Below, in pieces: positions 11,671-22,309 of a stretch of DNA of 64,000 nucleotides. The notes under the pieces were generated by a model. That model saw only the letters and a program-made list of their open reading frames with translations, had not been told where the DNA came from and ran no database searches. How positions within the stretch are numbered: position 1 is the first letter of the stretch; each line of letters starts with the position of its first letter. The position numbers were made by a program, and so were the translations under genes. The stretch comes from Notamacropus eugenii (lineage: Eukaryota > Chordata > Mammalia > Diprotodontia > Macropodidae). Location: positions 56,346,919 through 56,410,918 of the forward strand of contig NC_092875.1 in NCBI RefSeq assembly GCF_028372415.1. The letters run 5' to 3'.

Positions 11671-12723
11671 TCATTCTTGTGTTTGAAAGTCAAATTTTCT
11701 TTTCAGCTCTGGTCTTTTCATCAAGAATGCTTGAAAATCCTCTATTTCACTGAAAGACCACTTTTTCCCCTGAAGTATTATACTCAGTTTTGCTGGGTAG
11801 GTGATTCTTGGTTTTAGTCCTAGTTCCTTTGACTTCTGGAATATCATATTCAATGCCCTTCAATCCCTTAATGTGGAAGCTGCTAGATGTTGTGTTATCC
11901 TGATTGTATTTCCACAATACTTGAATTGTTTCTTTCTAGCTGCTTACAATATTTTCTCCTTGACCAGGGAACTCTGGAATTTGGCCACAGTGTTCCTAGG
12001 AGTTTCTCTTTTTGGATCTCTTTCAGGTGGTGATCTGTGGATTCCTTGAATACTTATTTTGCCCTCTGGTTCTAGAATCTCAGGGCAGTTTTCCTTGATA
12101 ATTTCATGAAAGATGATGTCTAGGGTCTTTTTTTGATCATGGCTTTCAGGTAGTCCCATAATTTTTAAATTGTCTCTCCTGGATCTATTTTCCAGGTCAG
12201 TTGTTTTTCCAATGAGATATTTCACATTATCTTCCATTTTGTCATTCTTTTGGTTTTGTTTTGTGATTTCTTGGTTTCTCATAAAGTCATTAGCCTCCAT
12301 CTGTTCCATCCTAATTTTTAAAAAACTATTTTCTTCAGCTGAGTTTTTGAACCTCCTTTCCATTTGGCTAATTCTGCTTTTGAAAGCATTCTTCTCCTCA
12401 TTGGCTTTTTGAACCTCTTTTGCCAATTGAGTTAGCCTATTTTTCACGGTGTTATTTTCTTCAACATTTTTTTGGATCTCCTTTAGCAAAGTGTTGACCT
12501 GCTTTTCATGCTTTTCTTGCATCTCTCTCATTTCTCTTCCCAGTTTTTCCTCCACCTCTCTAACTTGATTTTCAAAATCCTTTTTGAGGTCTTCCATGGC
12601 CTGAGCCCATTGAATATTTATTTTGGATGTTTGGGATACAGAAGCCTTAAATTCTATGTCTTTCCTTGATGGTAAGCATTGTTCTTCCTCATCAGAAAGG
12701 ATGGGAGGAGATATCTGTTCACC
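11671..12723 (-). pseudogene. HAL1 ORF1 protein gene, damaged
   Basis: 12597-11944 keeps 217 residues open. A long coiled coil (MEDLKKDFENQVREVEEKLGREM... to KAFKSRISQMERR-like wording) is followed by an RRM-like start (DLENRSRRDNLKIMGLPESHDQKKTLDIIFHEIIKENCPEILEPEGKI). After a frame change near 11940 the C-terminal domain ends as FQKSKELGLKPRITYPAKLSIILQGKKWSF...KRKFDFQTQE (11853-11671). Upstream of the Met at 12597 the same frame continues (DIEFKASVSQTSKINIQWAQA), so the true start lies further upstream. Family role: trimeric RNA-binding chaperone. Without ORF2 it needs L1 reverse transcriptase supplied in trans. Confidence 0.75.
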
Positions 12724-13452
12724 AGGAAAGCAACCTTCTATGGTCTTATTTTTTCCCCCTTTCTGGGCATTTTCCCAGCCAGTTAACTTCTGAGTTTCCT
12801 TTCCACACCCACCTCACCACCAGATCCACCCAGCTAGAGCTTGGGGGCTAAGATTCAAATGTTGCTCCCCAGCCTCAGGGCTCTCAGCGGGGAGCAGGGC
12901 TGCTATTCAGTTGAGATTAAGTTCAGGTGCTCAGGTGGAGGCAGGGCCGCCACTCAGGGCTCAGTTCCCTCAGGGTGTTTATGGGGAGACCTTCAACAAT
13001 GGATCCAGGCTCCTGCCTACTTTGGGAGCCTTTGTCCCCTCCTGCCTCTGCTGCTGCCTCCCGAGGGGGCCTTAGTTATGGTGACACCCCACTCACCTCT
13101 CAGCAAGCTGAAAAGACTCTTTCACTGACCTTTGGCACCTGTGGGTGGCACCTGCACAGCTGCTGGAGATTCTGTCCCTGAAGCCTGCTGGGATCTGCTC
13201 CTCTCGATGCCGCGTGGCCAAGGCAGGGCTGGGCTCCTCTCCTGGTTCGGTGCACAACGGACCTTTCAGTTCAGTTTTTCATGCCTCTCTGGAACAGAAA
13301 TCTCCTCCACTCCATTGTTCTGTGGCTTCTGCTGCTCCAGAATTTGTTGGGAGTTCTTCTTTACAGGAATTTTATGGGCTGTGGGTTTGGAGCTAGCACA
13401 TGTGTATCTTTCTACTCTGCCATCTTGGCTCCTCCCCCCAAAATAGTTCTTT

Positions 13453-14140
13453 AAATGACAGAACTGAGTTCAGGGAAGCTAATGACTATGACATAAACCA
13501 AGAAGTTAAAAAACAAAACCAAAAGTTTGAAAAAATAGAAGACAATGCAAAACTTCTCATTGGAAAAACAACAGACTTGGAAAATAGATCCTGGAGAGAC
13601 AGTTTAAAAATTATGGGACTACCTGAAAGCCATGATCAAAAAAGAGCCTAGATATTATCTTTCATGAAATTATCAAGGAAAATTGTCCTGATATTCTGGA
13701 ACCAGAGGGCAAAAGAAATGTTGAAAGAATCCGCTGATCACCTCATGAAAGACACAAGAAGAGAGAAACTCCTAGGAATATGGTAACCAAATTTCAAAGT
13801 TCCCAGGTCAAGGAAAAAATACTGCAAGCAGCTAGAAAGAAACAATTTGAGTATTGTGGAGATACAATCAGGATAACACAGGATCTGGCAGCTTTAACAT
13901 TAAGGGATCAAAGGACTTGGAATAGGACATTCCAGAAGTCAAAGGAACTGTGATTAAAACCAAGAATCACCTACTCAGAAAAACTGAGTATAATACTTCA
14001 AGGGAATAAATAGTCATTCAATGATATAGAGGACTTTCAAGCATTCATGATGAAGAGACCAGAACTGAAGATAAAATTAGACTTTCAAATACGAGAATCA
14101 AGAGAAGCAAAGGTAAACAGGAAAGAAAAATTATAAAAGG
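13453..14140 (+). pseudogene. HAL1 ORF1 RRM and C-terminal part
   Basis: Plus-strand continuation of the interrupted ORF1. 13453-13650 reads NDYDINQEVKKQNQKFEKIEDNAKLLIGKTTDLENRSWRDSLKIMGLPESHDQK, the RRM-domain start that parallels the nested element's NLKIMGLPESHDQKK. Further frames cover the C-terminal domain (QAARKKQFEYCGDTIRITQ... around 13830-13900). Several stops and shifts make it non-coding. Confidence 0.7.
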
Positions 14141-15059
14141 CTTTCTAAATCTGAACTGTTTACATTCCTACATGGAAAGAAAATATTTGTAACTCTTGAG
14201 ACTTTTCTCAGTATTTGGGTAGTTGGAGGGATTGTACATACACACACAAACACACATACAGACAGAGAGTACAAGCTGTACTGAATCAGAAGAGATGATA
14301 TCCACAAAAAACCAAAAATAAAATAAAAATTAAGGGGTGAGGGAGGAAAATAGTGGGAGGAGAAAGAGAGAAATGGAATGGGGCAGGCTATAACTCGTAA
14401 AAGAGATAAGAAAAATCTTGTTCAATGGAGGAGAAAAGGGAGAAGGGGAGAGGGGAAAAGTGAAGTTACTCTCTCCACATATGGCTTAAGGAGGGAACAG
14501 CATGCTCACTAAATTTGGTATGAAAATCTATCTTACACTACAGGAAAGTAGGGGAGGACGTGACAAGTTGGATGAGGGGAATAATAGAAGGGAGGGCAAA
14601 TGGGAAAAGGGAGTAACTAGAGATAAACACTTTTTGGAAAGGGACAAGGTCAAATAAGGAAATAAACAAATAAGGAGGCCTAGGATAGAGGACAATATAG
14701 TTCGTATTACACAATGTGATTATTATGGAAGTCATTCACAAAACGACACATATTTAGTCTGTATTGAATTGCTTCCTTTTTTAGTGGGGATGGCTAGGGA
14801 GAGAGGAAGGGAGAGAAGTTGGAATTCAAAGTATTAGAAATGAATGTTGAGAATTATTATTGCATATAACCAGGAAATAAGAAACACAGGTAATGGGATA
14901 TAGAAATTTGTCTTGCCCTGCAAGAAAAGAGAGAAGATGAGGATAAGGGAAGGGTGGGGTGTGATAGAAGGAAGGGTACATTGAGGGAAGGGGTAATCAG
15001 AATGCAAGGTAAAGTGCATTCCCTAAGGTAGGGGAGGGGAGAGATGGGGAGAAAAATTG

Positions 15060-16050
15060 GACATGTTGCAAAGTGATGTGAAAACAGTTAACATTAAAAT
15101 TATTGACTGAATTAATTACTATTACTAAATCAGAGACATCTTTAGTTTGGGGAAAAGAATTTTAGTCTAAGTTCCTAGAGGCAGGTAACCTCGGGCAAAA
15201 TTTGGCATTGATGGAAAAGTTAAGGTTTTAATGGTAAATTTGATTTTATGATTGTTATTTAATCAGGAACTAAAACATGTATAGAAAGGCATGTCAATCA
15301 CTTGAGACTTGCCTCAAAAGATGTTCCTTAGCCAATGTTAATTTATAGTCATATCTGAAACCTGGTTACTGGAACTTGCTATTTTAAGATTCTATGGGAC
15401 TATTAACTGACTGTTCTTCTGAGTCTAACTCCAGGTATAGATAGCAAGTAAGGTGGTCTGAGCCTCCAATTCATGATGCCAGTAAACCTGTGAGATGCTG
15501 GTATGAACTGCAAAAGGTGATCTTATGGGAAGGGTGGGAGAGTGGCTGTTCAGCCTGGGCTGAGGTAGGATTGTCCTGACTCAATTTCCCCACTGACACC
15601 TGGCAGACTTTAAGCCTGACTGAATGCACGTTGACAATCTACTCCTGACTGGAATTGACATGAAGTTGGGGAGATACTGTTTTCCTGCAATGTCCCTACT
15701 CTTGGTGGCAATTTCCTACAGTCAAAAGGTTTGTAAGCTTAATACCAGATCCATTAAATTATAGATTGTTGGTAGGGGAAGATCTGAGGTTAAGTCTAAA
15801 ATTAAACTATTAGGTTTAGGACTTTAGATCAAAAACAAAAAGTTAGGGCCCTTTAATTCTTAGTAATAGTGTGGAGACAATTAGGTCAAGGGTTTGTGAA
15901 GTTAGCATACAGTTATTACTTCCGTCTCAGTTAATTAATGTTAAAAAAAATTCGTTTGTGGTCTGTATTATAAATGCTTTAAAAGAAGCATCACCTGACC
16001 AAAAGCTGGAATTGTTTTATGTGATAAGAACTGTGTTAAAAATGAAAAAT
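15060..16050 (+). mobile_element. LTR-element interior segment carried on the HAL1 (fossil)
   Basis: Matches 49310-50425 of the LTR element in the same orientation, for example 'tcctagaggcaggtaac' wording at 15171-15187 against 49405-49430, and the stretch 15600-15680 against 49975-50045. It has neither LTR. It ends in an A-rich tail right before the TSD. It shows no coding potential. Confidence 0.65.
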
Positions 16051-16055
16051 AAAAA

Positions 16056-16072
16056 GAACTTAAGAAATTATG
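16056..16072 (+). repeat. Target-site duplication, right, of the 9615-16055 insertion
   Basis: Exact partner of 9598-9614, directly after an A-rich tail. The unit match resumes here (compare 35706 onward). Confidence 0.9.
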
Positions 16073-16134
16073 AATGAAATGCAAAATCTCTTCTGAATCA
16101 CAATATCATTGAAGTTAAAAATGTTCTGTGGACT

Positions 16135-16265
16135 AAACACAAAAGAAAGTGAGGTTGGCGACCTTGCACATCCCTCCCTAACTCAAATCAAAGTCAACTA
16201 CAAGTCATGTCATCATCTTGATAATGTGGTCCTCTTTGAGAAAGGAGGACAAACGCAATCTGTGA
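16135..16265 (+). repeat. RTE-tailed SINE fragment, unit 1
   Basis: 'gaaagtgaggttggcgacct' followed by 'tcaaagtcaactacaagtca' and a tail 'gtggtcctctttgagaaagg' match the 3' half of the SINE at 21677-21985. Copy at 35775-35900. A CT-rich run follows (16279-16375). Confidence 0.6.
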
Positions 16266-16278
16266 CTGAATAGTAGAT

Positions 16279-16375
16279 CCTCTCCTCTCTTCTCCTCTCC
16301 CCCCTTCACACTCTCCCTTCCCCTCTCATCTCCTCCACTATCCTGTACTCTCCTGTCCTTTCTTTTCATTTTCTC
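16279..16375. repeat. CT-rich low-complexity run
   Basis: TCCTC/CCCTTC-rich polypyrimidine tract. A longer, diverged copy is at 35908-36045. Confidence 0.8.
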
Positions 16376-16724
16376 TCATATTTTACCCAGGGGAAAGGGT
16401 TTGGCTACTTCATGGCCAAAATCTGCCTTTTTTTCCTTGGGGTTTGGTGGCTGCATTTCTTGTTCAAAGATGATTAAACTCTATTCACTATGGAGCTCAT
16501 AGACTGGACAACAAGTCCCCACCCGTCTAGCACAGGTTGAATGTAATTACTAAATAGCAATTGTTTCTCTTTTACCCAGGAACCCTGGGAGTCTTCCCCC
16601 TCCAGTTTGATTTTTTTTTTTTAATTAAAGAGGACATTCCTACTTAAAGGAGCCTATTCATTGAATAAATGTATCTCACTCAAAGTGAGAATATGATGAG
16701 ACCTTAGCCTGAAAGGGCTAAGGT

Positions 16725-16925
16725 CTCACACTGCATCCTGGGACATTTCCAGTCATTCTGACCAATGCCAGACCACTGGATGCAGATGGCTCAGGAGAAG
16801 AAATTGAAGTTGGTGACCTTGCACAGCCCTCTCTCACTAAAATCAAAGTCAACTGCAGGTCATGCAATCATCTTGATGTCATGGTCCTCCTCGAGAATGA
16901 AGGACAAACGCAACACCAATGATAA
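16725..16925 (+). repeat. RTE-tailed SINE, 3' part, unit 1
   Basis: Contains 'gatggctcaggagaagaaat', then 'gacatgcag...' type middle and an end 'gagaatgaaggacaaacgca', the tail seen in the full SINE at 21677-21985. Copy at 36365-36575. Confidence 0.6.
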
Positions 16926-16934
16926 TAATGAGAG

Positions 16935-17125
16935 TTAGCCTTTGTATTTTGTTTTATTGAAACACTTCACGCATTATCTTATTTAATTCTCACAAGTTTG
17001 AATTTTGTTCTATTATTATTCATATTTTAGAGAAGAAGTAATTGAGGCTGAAAAACTTGAGTGACTTGTACAGGGTGACACAGCTAGGATGTCCCTGAGT
17101 GAAGATTTGAACTCAGGTCTTCCTA
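16935..17125 (-). repeat. MIR-like SINE, unit 1
   Basis: Reversed MIR wording ('agaagtaattgaggctgaaa', 'gtgacacagctaggatgt', 'gatttgaactcaggtcttcc'). Copies are at 36590-36795 and 60540-60760. Confidence 0.6.
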
Positions 17126-17189
17126 ACTGTAAGAGGAGTACCCTGGCCAGACTTTAGAAAATACTTGGGGGAGCAGCAGCAAAAGAGAT

Positions 17190-18125
17190 TGATCTGTTGA
17201 TTTAATAATATTTTCCTGATTAATAGGTATGTCAAAGAAGGAAGACAGAAGCAATTAATGATTGTGAAAAGAGAATGATTATGATGAAATGCCAAAATTG
17301 AGCAATAGAATAAAGGAAGTCATCAAAGGAAAAATAGTATGTTTGGAAATAGGTGTTAACCAAATAGGCAAACAAAAGATCAATAAACTGAGTGGACAAT
17401 TTTAAAAAGAAGAAAATCAGTGAATTAATGACTTCAAAATGATCAGAAAAGAAGAATTCTAGAAAATTAGAGGAGAGATAGATAAAGGAGAAAAAACATA
17501 AATGGTAAAACTAAAAACCAGTACTTTGAAAACTCTAATATTAAAAAAAAACCCTAGTCAATCTGATTTTTAAAAAAGATTTCAGAAAATGAAATTATCA
17601 AACTAAAAATGAATAAGCTAAATTCAAATGAGAGAAGGCATATTCACAACAGAATTCATTTCTGATAAAAAGGATTACTGGATCTTAGTATATTCATTTA
17701 TATGAGAAAAAAAGTAAGTACTTAAAGAAAATTCAAGATTATCCTCTCCCCAAAAGATAAAATTACCAGATTAACAGCACATGAGACAGACATAATCAAC
17801 TATCCAACATCAGAGAGGAAAACTATACCATTAGGGAAGTACTAAGGGAGGGTGGGGTAGGCGGACTGGTCTAGATGAGTTAAACACTAAAGGAAAAATG
17901 AATAGCTATGTTACACAAGTTACTCTTAATAATTGTAAAAGCGGTATCTTACCAAACTCTTCTCTCAGATAATTGTGGGTCTAACACTTAAACTAGCGAG
18001 AGATAAAACAGAAAAAGAAAACTATAGACCAATATAATTTAGGAATATGGGTGTAAAAACTTCAATAAAATCTTAGTAAAAGACTACAATTATAGCAAGA
18101 AAAAAGCAATCACTATGACCACAAT
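17190..18125 (+). mobile_element. Old L1 ORF2 fragment, unit 1
   Basis: Plus-strand codons resemble L1 ORF2 between endonuclease and reverse transcriptase: KTKNQYFEN near 17505-17530 (compare NKTKSWFFEK) and EKENYRPI near 18015-18040, the RT entry motif. Many stops. Unit 2 lacks this stretch, and a copy is at 60820-61745. From 18130 to 21300 I see unit DNA with only MIR-like pieces (about 19410-19565 and 20130-20360). Confidence 0.5.
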
Positions 18126-20129
18126 ATCTTGTGTATCTGTGCATCCTGATCCTTCTCCCTTGCTGACTAACATTTCTGGAGCTCAGACAAATTCTCGGCT
18201 CTCTTCTCTACCTGTTTTGTGCTTTGTGATAGGATTTTATGAAGGACAATGATAAACAGGAGATCATGAAGAGGAGGGCAATGGAAAACTGATAACTTTA
18301 CCTCTTCAGATCCTCATAGGTTTTAACATATTTATTTTAAACCTGAGACAGTTCCTCCTACAATGTAGTGCTGGCTCATAATTAATTTATAAATGTCTTT
18401 ATTAGAGGAAGTTATGCATAGAGAACCAATGATAGAGCACATGCCAATTATGAAATGACCAGTTAGTTAAATTCAAAGCAGATCATCACTGGATTGACCA
18501 CTGGTTGGGCATGGTTTTGGCCACCAAATTTTTTCACAAGTGTCTACCACTCCTAAAAGGTTATTACCTAGGTCCATAGAAAACAAACCCTCACTGATCA
18601 AAAACATGGACCCATTAGGAATCTAAATGTACAAAGAATTTATATGCCTGCAGTTTGGAAGTATAGACAAGAACTTTTGTGATGCTTATAGCTTGAGTTC
18701 AAAGAACAAAATGTAGTCCTGTGGGAATCAATAAGAAGAAAACTAAGGAAATGAAAAGATCAGAAGATGTGGGAAAGAATAATATCTTTGGGGAGCTGAT
18801 GCCAAAGGTAGTACTAAAAGTACAGACACATATCTTCATTCTAGATCTCAAATTCAAGTTTCCATGGAGTTAGGGAAACTGATGTTGGCCTTATAGCTGA
18901 ATAAACTTTCTAGGTAGGATTATAAGATAATAGGGTCATATATTTAGAATTGAAAGGTATCTTAAAGTCATCTAGCTTGCTTCTCAGAAGTGACATGGCC
19001 AACATGACATAGATGACTGTGCCCTGTACAACGTGCTTAAAATGATTTTTTTTTTTGTTTGATGAGTGGCAAGGACAGGAAACTACTGGAGATCATCTAC
19101 AGATTCATTACTCTTTATGGAATGCAGAAGGTCATTCTTCTGCAATTGAATTCTATACTGTCCTTTATACTGAAGAGCAGAGTAAGCATTAGACTCATTC
19201 CAGGACTTAAGGCAAGGCCATTAAGCCAGTATGACCTGCCTGGAGTGTGAAAATGGAAGTCTTTGGCTTGAGGATTCACAAAAACAGTAATTCACCCATT
19301 GAAACAAAATTCTACTGTTGAAAGTGTCTTAAAGGATAGACAAATTATCAGAGCATGGAAAGTCTTAGAATATCAAATGCAAAAATGAATGCATCTTTAG
19401 AACATAGAGTGTCTAACTTACCTTACTCCAAAAACATGATTTAACAAGTAATGACACTGAGATCAGATGAGGAAGAAAAGTGACTTGGTCAAAGTCACAC
19501 AAACAGTCAGTAGCTAAGTTAGGACTAAAATCCCAGTCTTCCAGTTCAATCTGTTGCAATACATTATGACCATGAGATCTAACAGTAACATTCCTAAGAG
19601 AAGTGATTTTTATTTGTCTTATTAAGAACCTCTGAGAATTCTTGCTCACTCCCATTGTTTGCCCTTCAAATAAAAATTTCAGCCCTTCCCCAACCCAAGT
19701 AAAACAATAGTTTGTCTAAACCATTCTCACAACTTTCTCCTTGATAGGGGACCTAGGAATTCCATTCCCCCTCCCCCAATCTCCTATCTTCATTTCCTCC
19801 TTTTGCTTAAAGGAAAGAGGTAGCCACCTCATTAACTTATATAGTTGTTTGAATCCTTCTTTGACTTATCTCTCCTCCAGCCCTGTGGGTAGTCCAGCTC
19901 TCTGGGTGGTGCAGAGATTAGCCTACTAGATCCCTCCCAGATTTGTAGAGCTAGAATGCTTGTATGATAAGATCTAACCACAGTCCTGGTTTCTGTCTTT
20001 GTAAAAAGGGCATGAGCTCTTCTGTTCTTGTTAGGCAAATGGAAAATTCTTATGTTCAGTCTTTCTGGACTTTGGGAGAGATTTGCTTAAGAACATGGAT
20101 CTCTACTAGCCTCTAATTCCTCCTACTGT

Positions 20130-20360
20130 AATGACAATAACAGTTAATTCTTTAAAGTAATTTAAGGTTACCAAATATTTTTTCAAACATGCAAATATTT
20201 AATTCTAGCATAACCTATGAAATACATTGGGCACATACTATCCTATTTCATGGTGTCAGTGCAGAGAAGGGAATTACATTGCCCAAGATTCTACAGGTAG
20301 TCAGTAGGAGGACTGGGGACTGAACTGAGTTTTCTTCATTCTGAATCTAGGGCTCCTTCC
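20130..20360 (-). repeat. MIR-like SINE remnant, unit 1
   Basis: 'ttacattgcccaagattcta' and 'caggtagtcagtaggaggac' follow reversed MIR order. Copies at 38100-38345 and 63745-63980. Confidence 0.45.
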
Positions 20361-21304
20361 ACCTACTCTTCCCACTTTCGGTCATGGTGAACTCTGGACT
20401 TTCAGCTAGACTGAAAGCTAGAATAAACTGGACCAGACTGGAAGAGATTGGATTCTGATTTGGATTTTCTTTGGCTTGTCATTTGCCCCCTAGGTTTCTG
20501 AGGAAGAAAGGGTTACCTCCTGCCCTTCCCTTATTTCCTCTCATCTTTTTTTCCCTTTCCTCGTAGTACTTACTGGTCATCCCCAAGAATCAAAGTTGAA
20601 ATGATCTTGCTTTTGTCCTGGATTATTATCAGGAAGGAAGTATTTGCTCTCTCTCCACTGGAGAAAAGAAATGACCTCAGGCATGTGAAATGATGTCTGA
20701 GTGAGGTACAAATGGACTGCCTCCTGTCCTGGAACAGATGGTTTCCCTGGAAGCTGTGGCAGGTAGGGGAATATTTGTGATTTCTAGAATCAGGGAGATT
20801 CATCCCCATGACTCCTCATTAGACAAATCCTACAATTGTCTTTCCATTTCTGGAGCATCTCAATTCCCTCTGAGACAACAGAGAACCTTGGTAGAAAGCT
20901 TCCTAACAATGAAACTATACAACAATGGTATTAACTGTCCTATGGAGTAGTAGGTTACCAAGCACTAGTGACTTTCAAGAAGATGTTATGGGACTGCTTA
21001 TGCTGTTTACTGTAGAGAGTGTTAATTATTTGGAAAGTGTTTGAACTAAATGAATGCTAAAGTCCTTTCTGGTTCTAACCACCTATGAATCTACAAATGG
21101 ACTTCACTGTAAATTAATGAAGCATTCTTTACTGTAAATGCCCTAAAAGAGCAAAGGAATATGTGACAGGGATAGTATGAGTGGATCCCTTCTTCATGGT
21201 GGTGGTTGATAGATGACATCCCTTCCAATAAATCATTGAATGGAATATCTCATTAGAGACAGTAAGATTTTCACTAGTGATATCTTTAAGCTTAGTGTCA
21301 ATGA

Positions 21305-21475
21305 ACATTGCTCACAGTAGAAAGAGATCTGAATTTAGAGTCAGAAGACCTGGGTTTTTATCCTGGATCTGCTACTTATTGTCCTTAAATGAGTGACTTA
21401 TATGCTCTGGACCTCATTTCCTTGTCTGCAAAATGATATGGGTAGACATTGTGGTCTTTAATTTACCTTCCTAAC
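21305..21475 (+). repeat. MIR-like SINE
   Basis: Plus-strand MIR order: 'gagtcagaagacctgggttt', then 'ggatctgctacttattgtcc', then 'catttccttgtctgcaaaat'. Confidence 0.6.
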
Positions 21476-21676
21476 TTTAAGTCCTATAATTTGTGAAGGG
21501 ATTCCTATTTAGGTATGAATTGTACTCGATTTCTTTTGACATGCTTTCTAGTTGGTAAGTTTGTGAAAGCAATCTGTTCTGTCAATTCTCTGCCTAAGCC
21601 TATTATTAATTAATCATTCCCTAGTCACTGAGTTCTTTAGGAAAGAGTAGACTTTCCTATTTATTCTCCTTAGGTC

Positions 21677-21985
21677 TTAGGGGTAGCTAGGTAGTGCAGT
21701 GGATAGAGCACCAGTGCAGGAGTCAGGAGGACATGAGTTCAAATTTCACCTCAGGCACTTGACACTCACTAGCTGTGTGACCTTGGGTAAGTCATTTAAC
21801 CCCAATTGCCTCATCCTGGGTCAACTGCAGTCATCCTGATGAATATCTGGTCATTGGATTCAGATGACTCTGGAGGAGAAGTGAGGCTGGTGACCTGCAC
21901 AGCCCTCCCTCACTCAAAACAAAGTCAAGTGCAAGTCATGTCATTATTTCTCTGATGGCATGGTCTTCTTTGGTAACAAAGGATG
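21677..21985 (+). repeat. tRNA-derived SINE with RTE-like tail (WSINE1-like)
   Basis: Head 'ggtagctaggtagtgcagtg' with 'gagttcaaatttcacctcag' (B box-like) is the marsupial tRNA-derived SINE head. The body ends in 'ggtaacaaaggatgaacaca', like the 3' end of the RTE LINE at 2348, so RTE enzymes probably moved it. A pure (CA)n run forms the tail (21987-22023). It is not a tRNA gene. Naming is from memory. WSINE1-type SINEs are reported from Australian marsupials. Confidence 0.7.

Positions 21986-21986
<1 letters not shown>

Positions 21987-22023
<37 letters not shown>
21987..22023. repeat. (AC)n microsatellite at SINE tail
   Basis: Uninterrupted AC run of 37 bases grown from the SINE's 3' tail. 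Confidence 0.95.
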
Positions 22024-22024
<1 letters not shown>

Positions 22025-22309
22025 TTTAGGTCTTAGTAGTAAGGGCCCTTTTTTCTAATAGAATAAGATTCCTTCATTATCTGAACTTCAGTTCCATATA
22101 TAGTCAAAATAGTAGACAAAAAAGGGAAATCAGTCATCTACAAATGTAGAGATATTCTCCAACCCTACACCTAAAGGTGTAAACATGGAGATGGGGTTCC
22201 TGTTCTCCTTTGAACGAAAGGAACCATAGTGAAGCAAAGACCTGGGCTTATTGGCTTTTTTCAGTTGTTGTACTATTGAAACATTGCAGAAATATTAAGA
22301 GAACCAATT

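Larger units (their letters stand above)
10627..13439 (-). mobile_element. Nested full-length HAL1-type LINE (ORF1 only)
   Basis: Minus-strand element of 2.8 kb inside the older HAL1, flanked by an exact 13-base duplication aaaatagttcttt (10614-10626 and 13440-13452). The right end is the 5' end (minus reading starts at 'ggaggagccaagatggcaga'), with a GC-rich 5' UTR at 12800-13439. Next come ORF1 (12597 down to about 11671), the 3' region with a (GACA)n/(GAGA)n stretch, and a T-rich end on the plus strand at 10627. There is no ORF2 between ORF1 and the 3' end. Confidence 0.85.
9615..16055 (+). mobile_element. Composite insertion: HAL1-type LINE fused to an LTR-element segment
   Basis: One TSD-bracketed insertion in unit 1. 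9615-10265 is a LINE 5' UTR starting with 'ggcagagccaagaagacaga' wording. 10266-10626 and 13453-14140 are ORF1. 14140-15060 is the purine-rich 3' part. About 15060-16050 is a segment matching the interior of the LTR element at 45153-51426. ORF1 passes into the 3' part with no ORF2, the layout of HAL1 (half-L1) elements, which must be moved by L1 enzymes. A second HAL1 (10627-13439) sits inside ORF1. The A-rich end and TSD follow the LTR-element segment, not the HAL1, so both parts were inserted together. Confidence 0.8.

Noticed and set aside
12841-13446. Overlapping GC-rich open frames on the plus strand
   Set aside because: They lie on the antisense strand of a HAL1 5' UTR, and the GC content explains the lack of stops.
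21677-21760. tRNA-like sequence with box B wording
   Set aside because: Head of a SINE followed by SINE body and tail; no mature tRNA fold or anticodon context. The same applies to 55668-55745.
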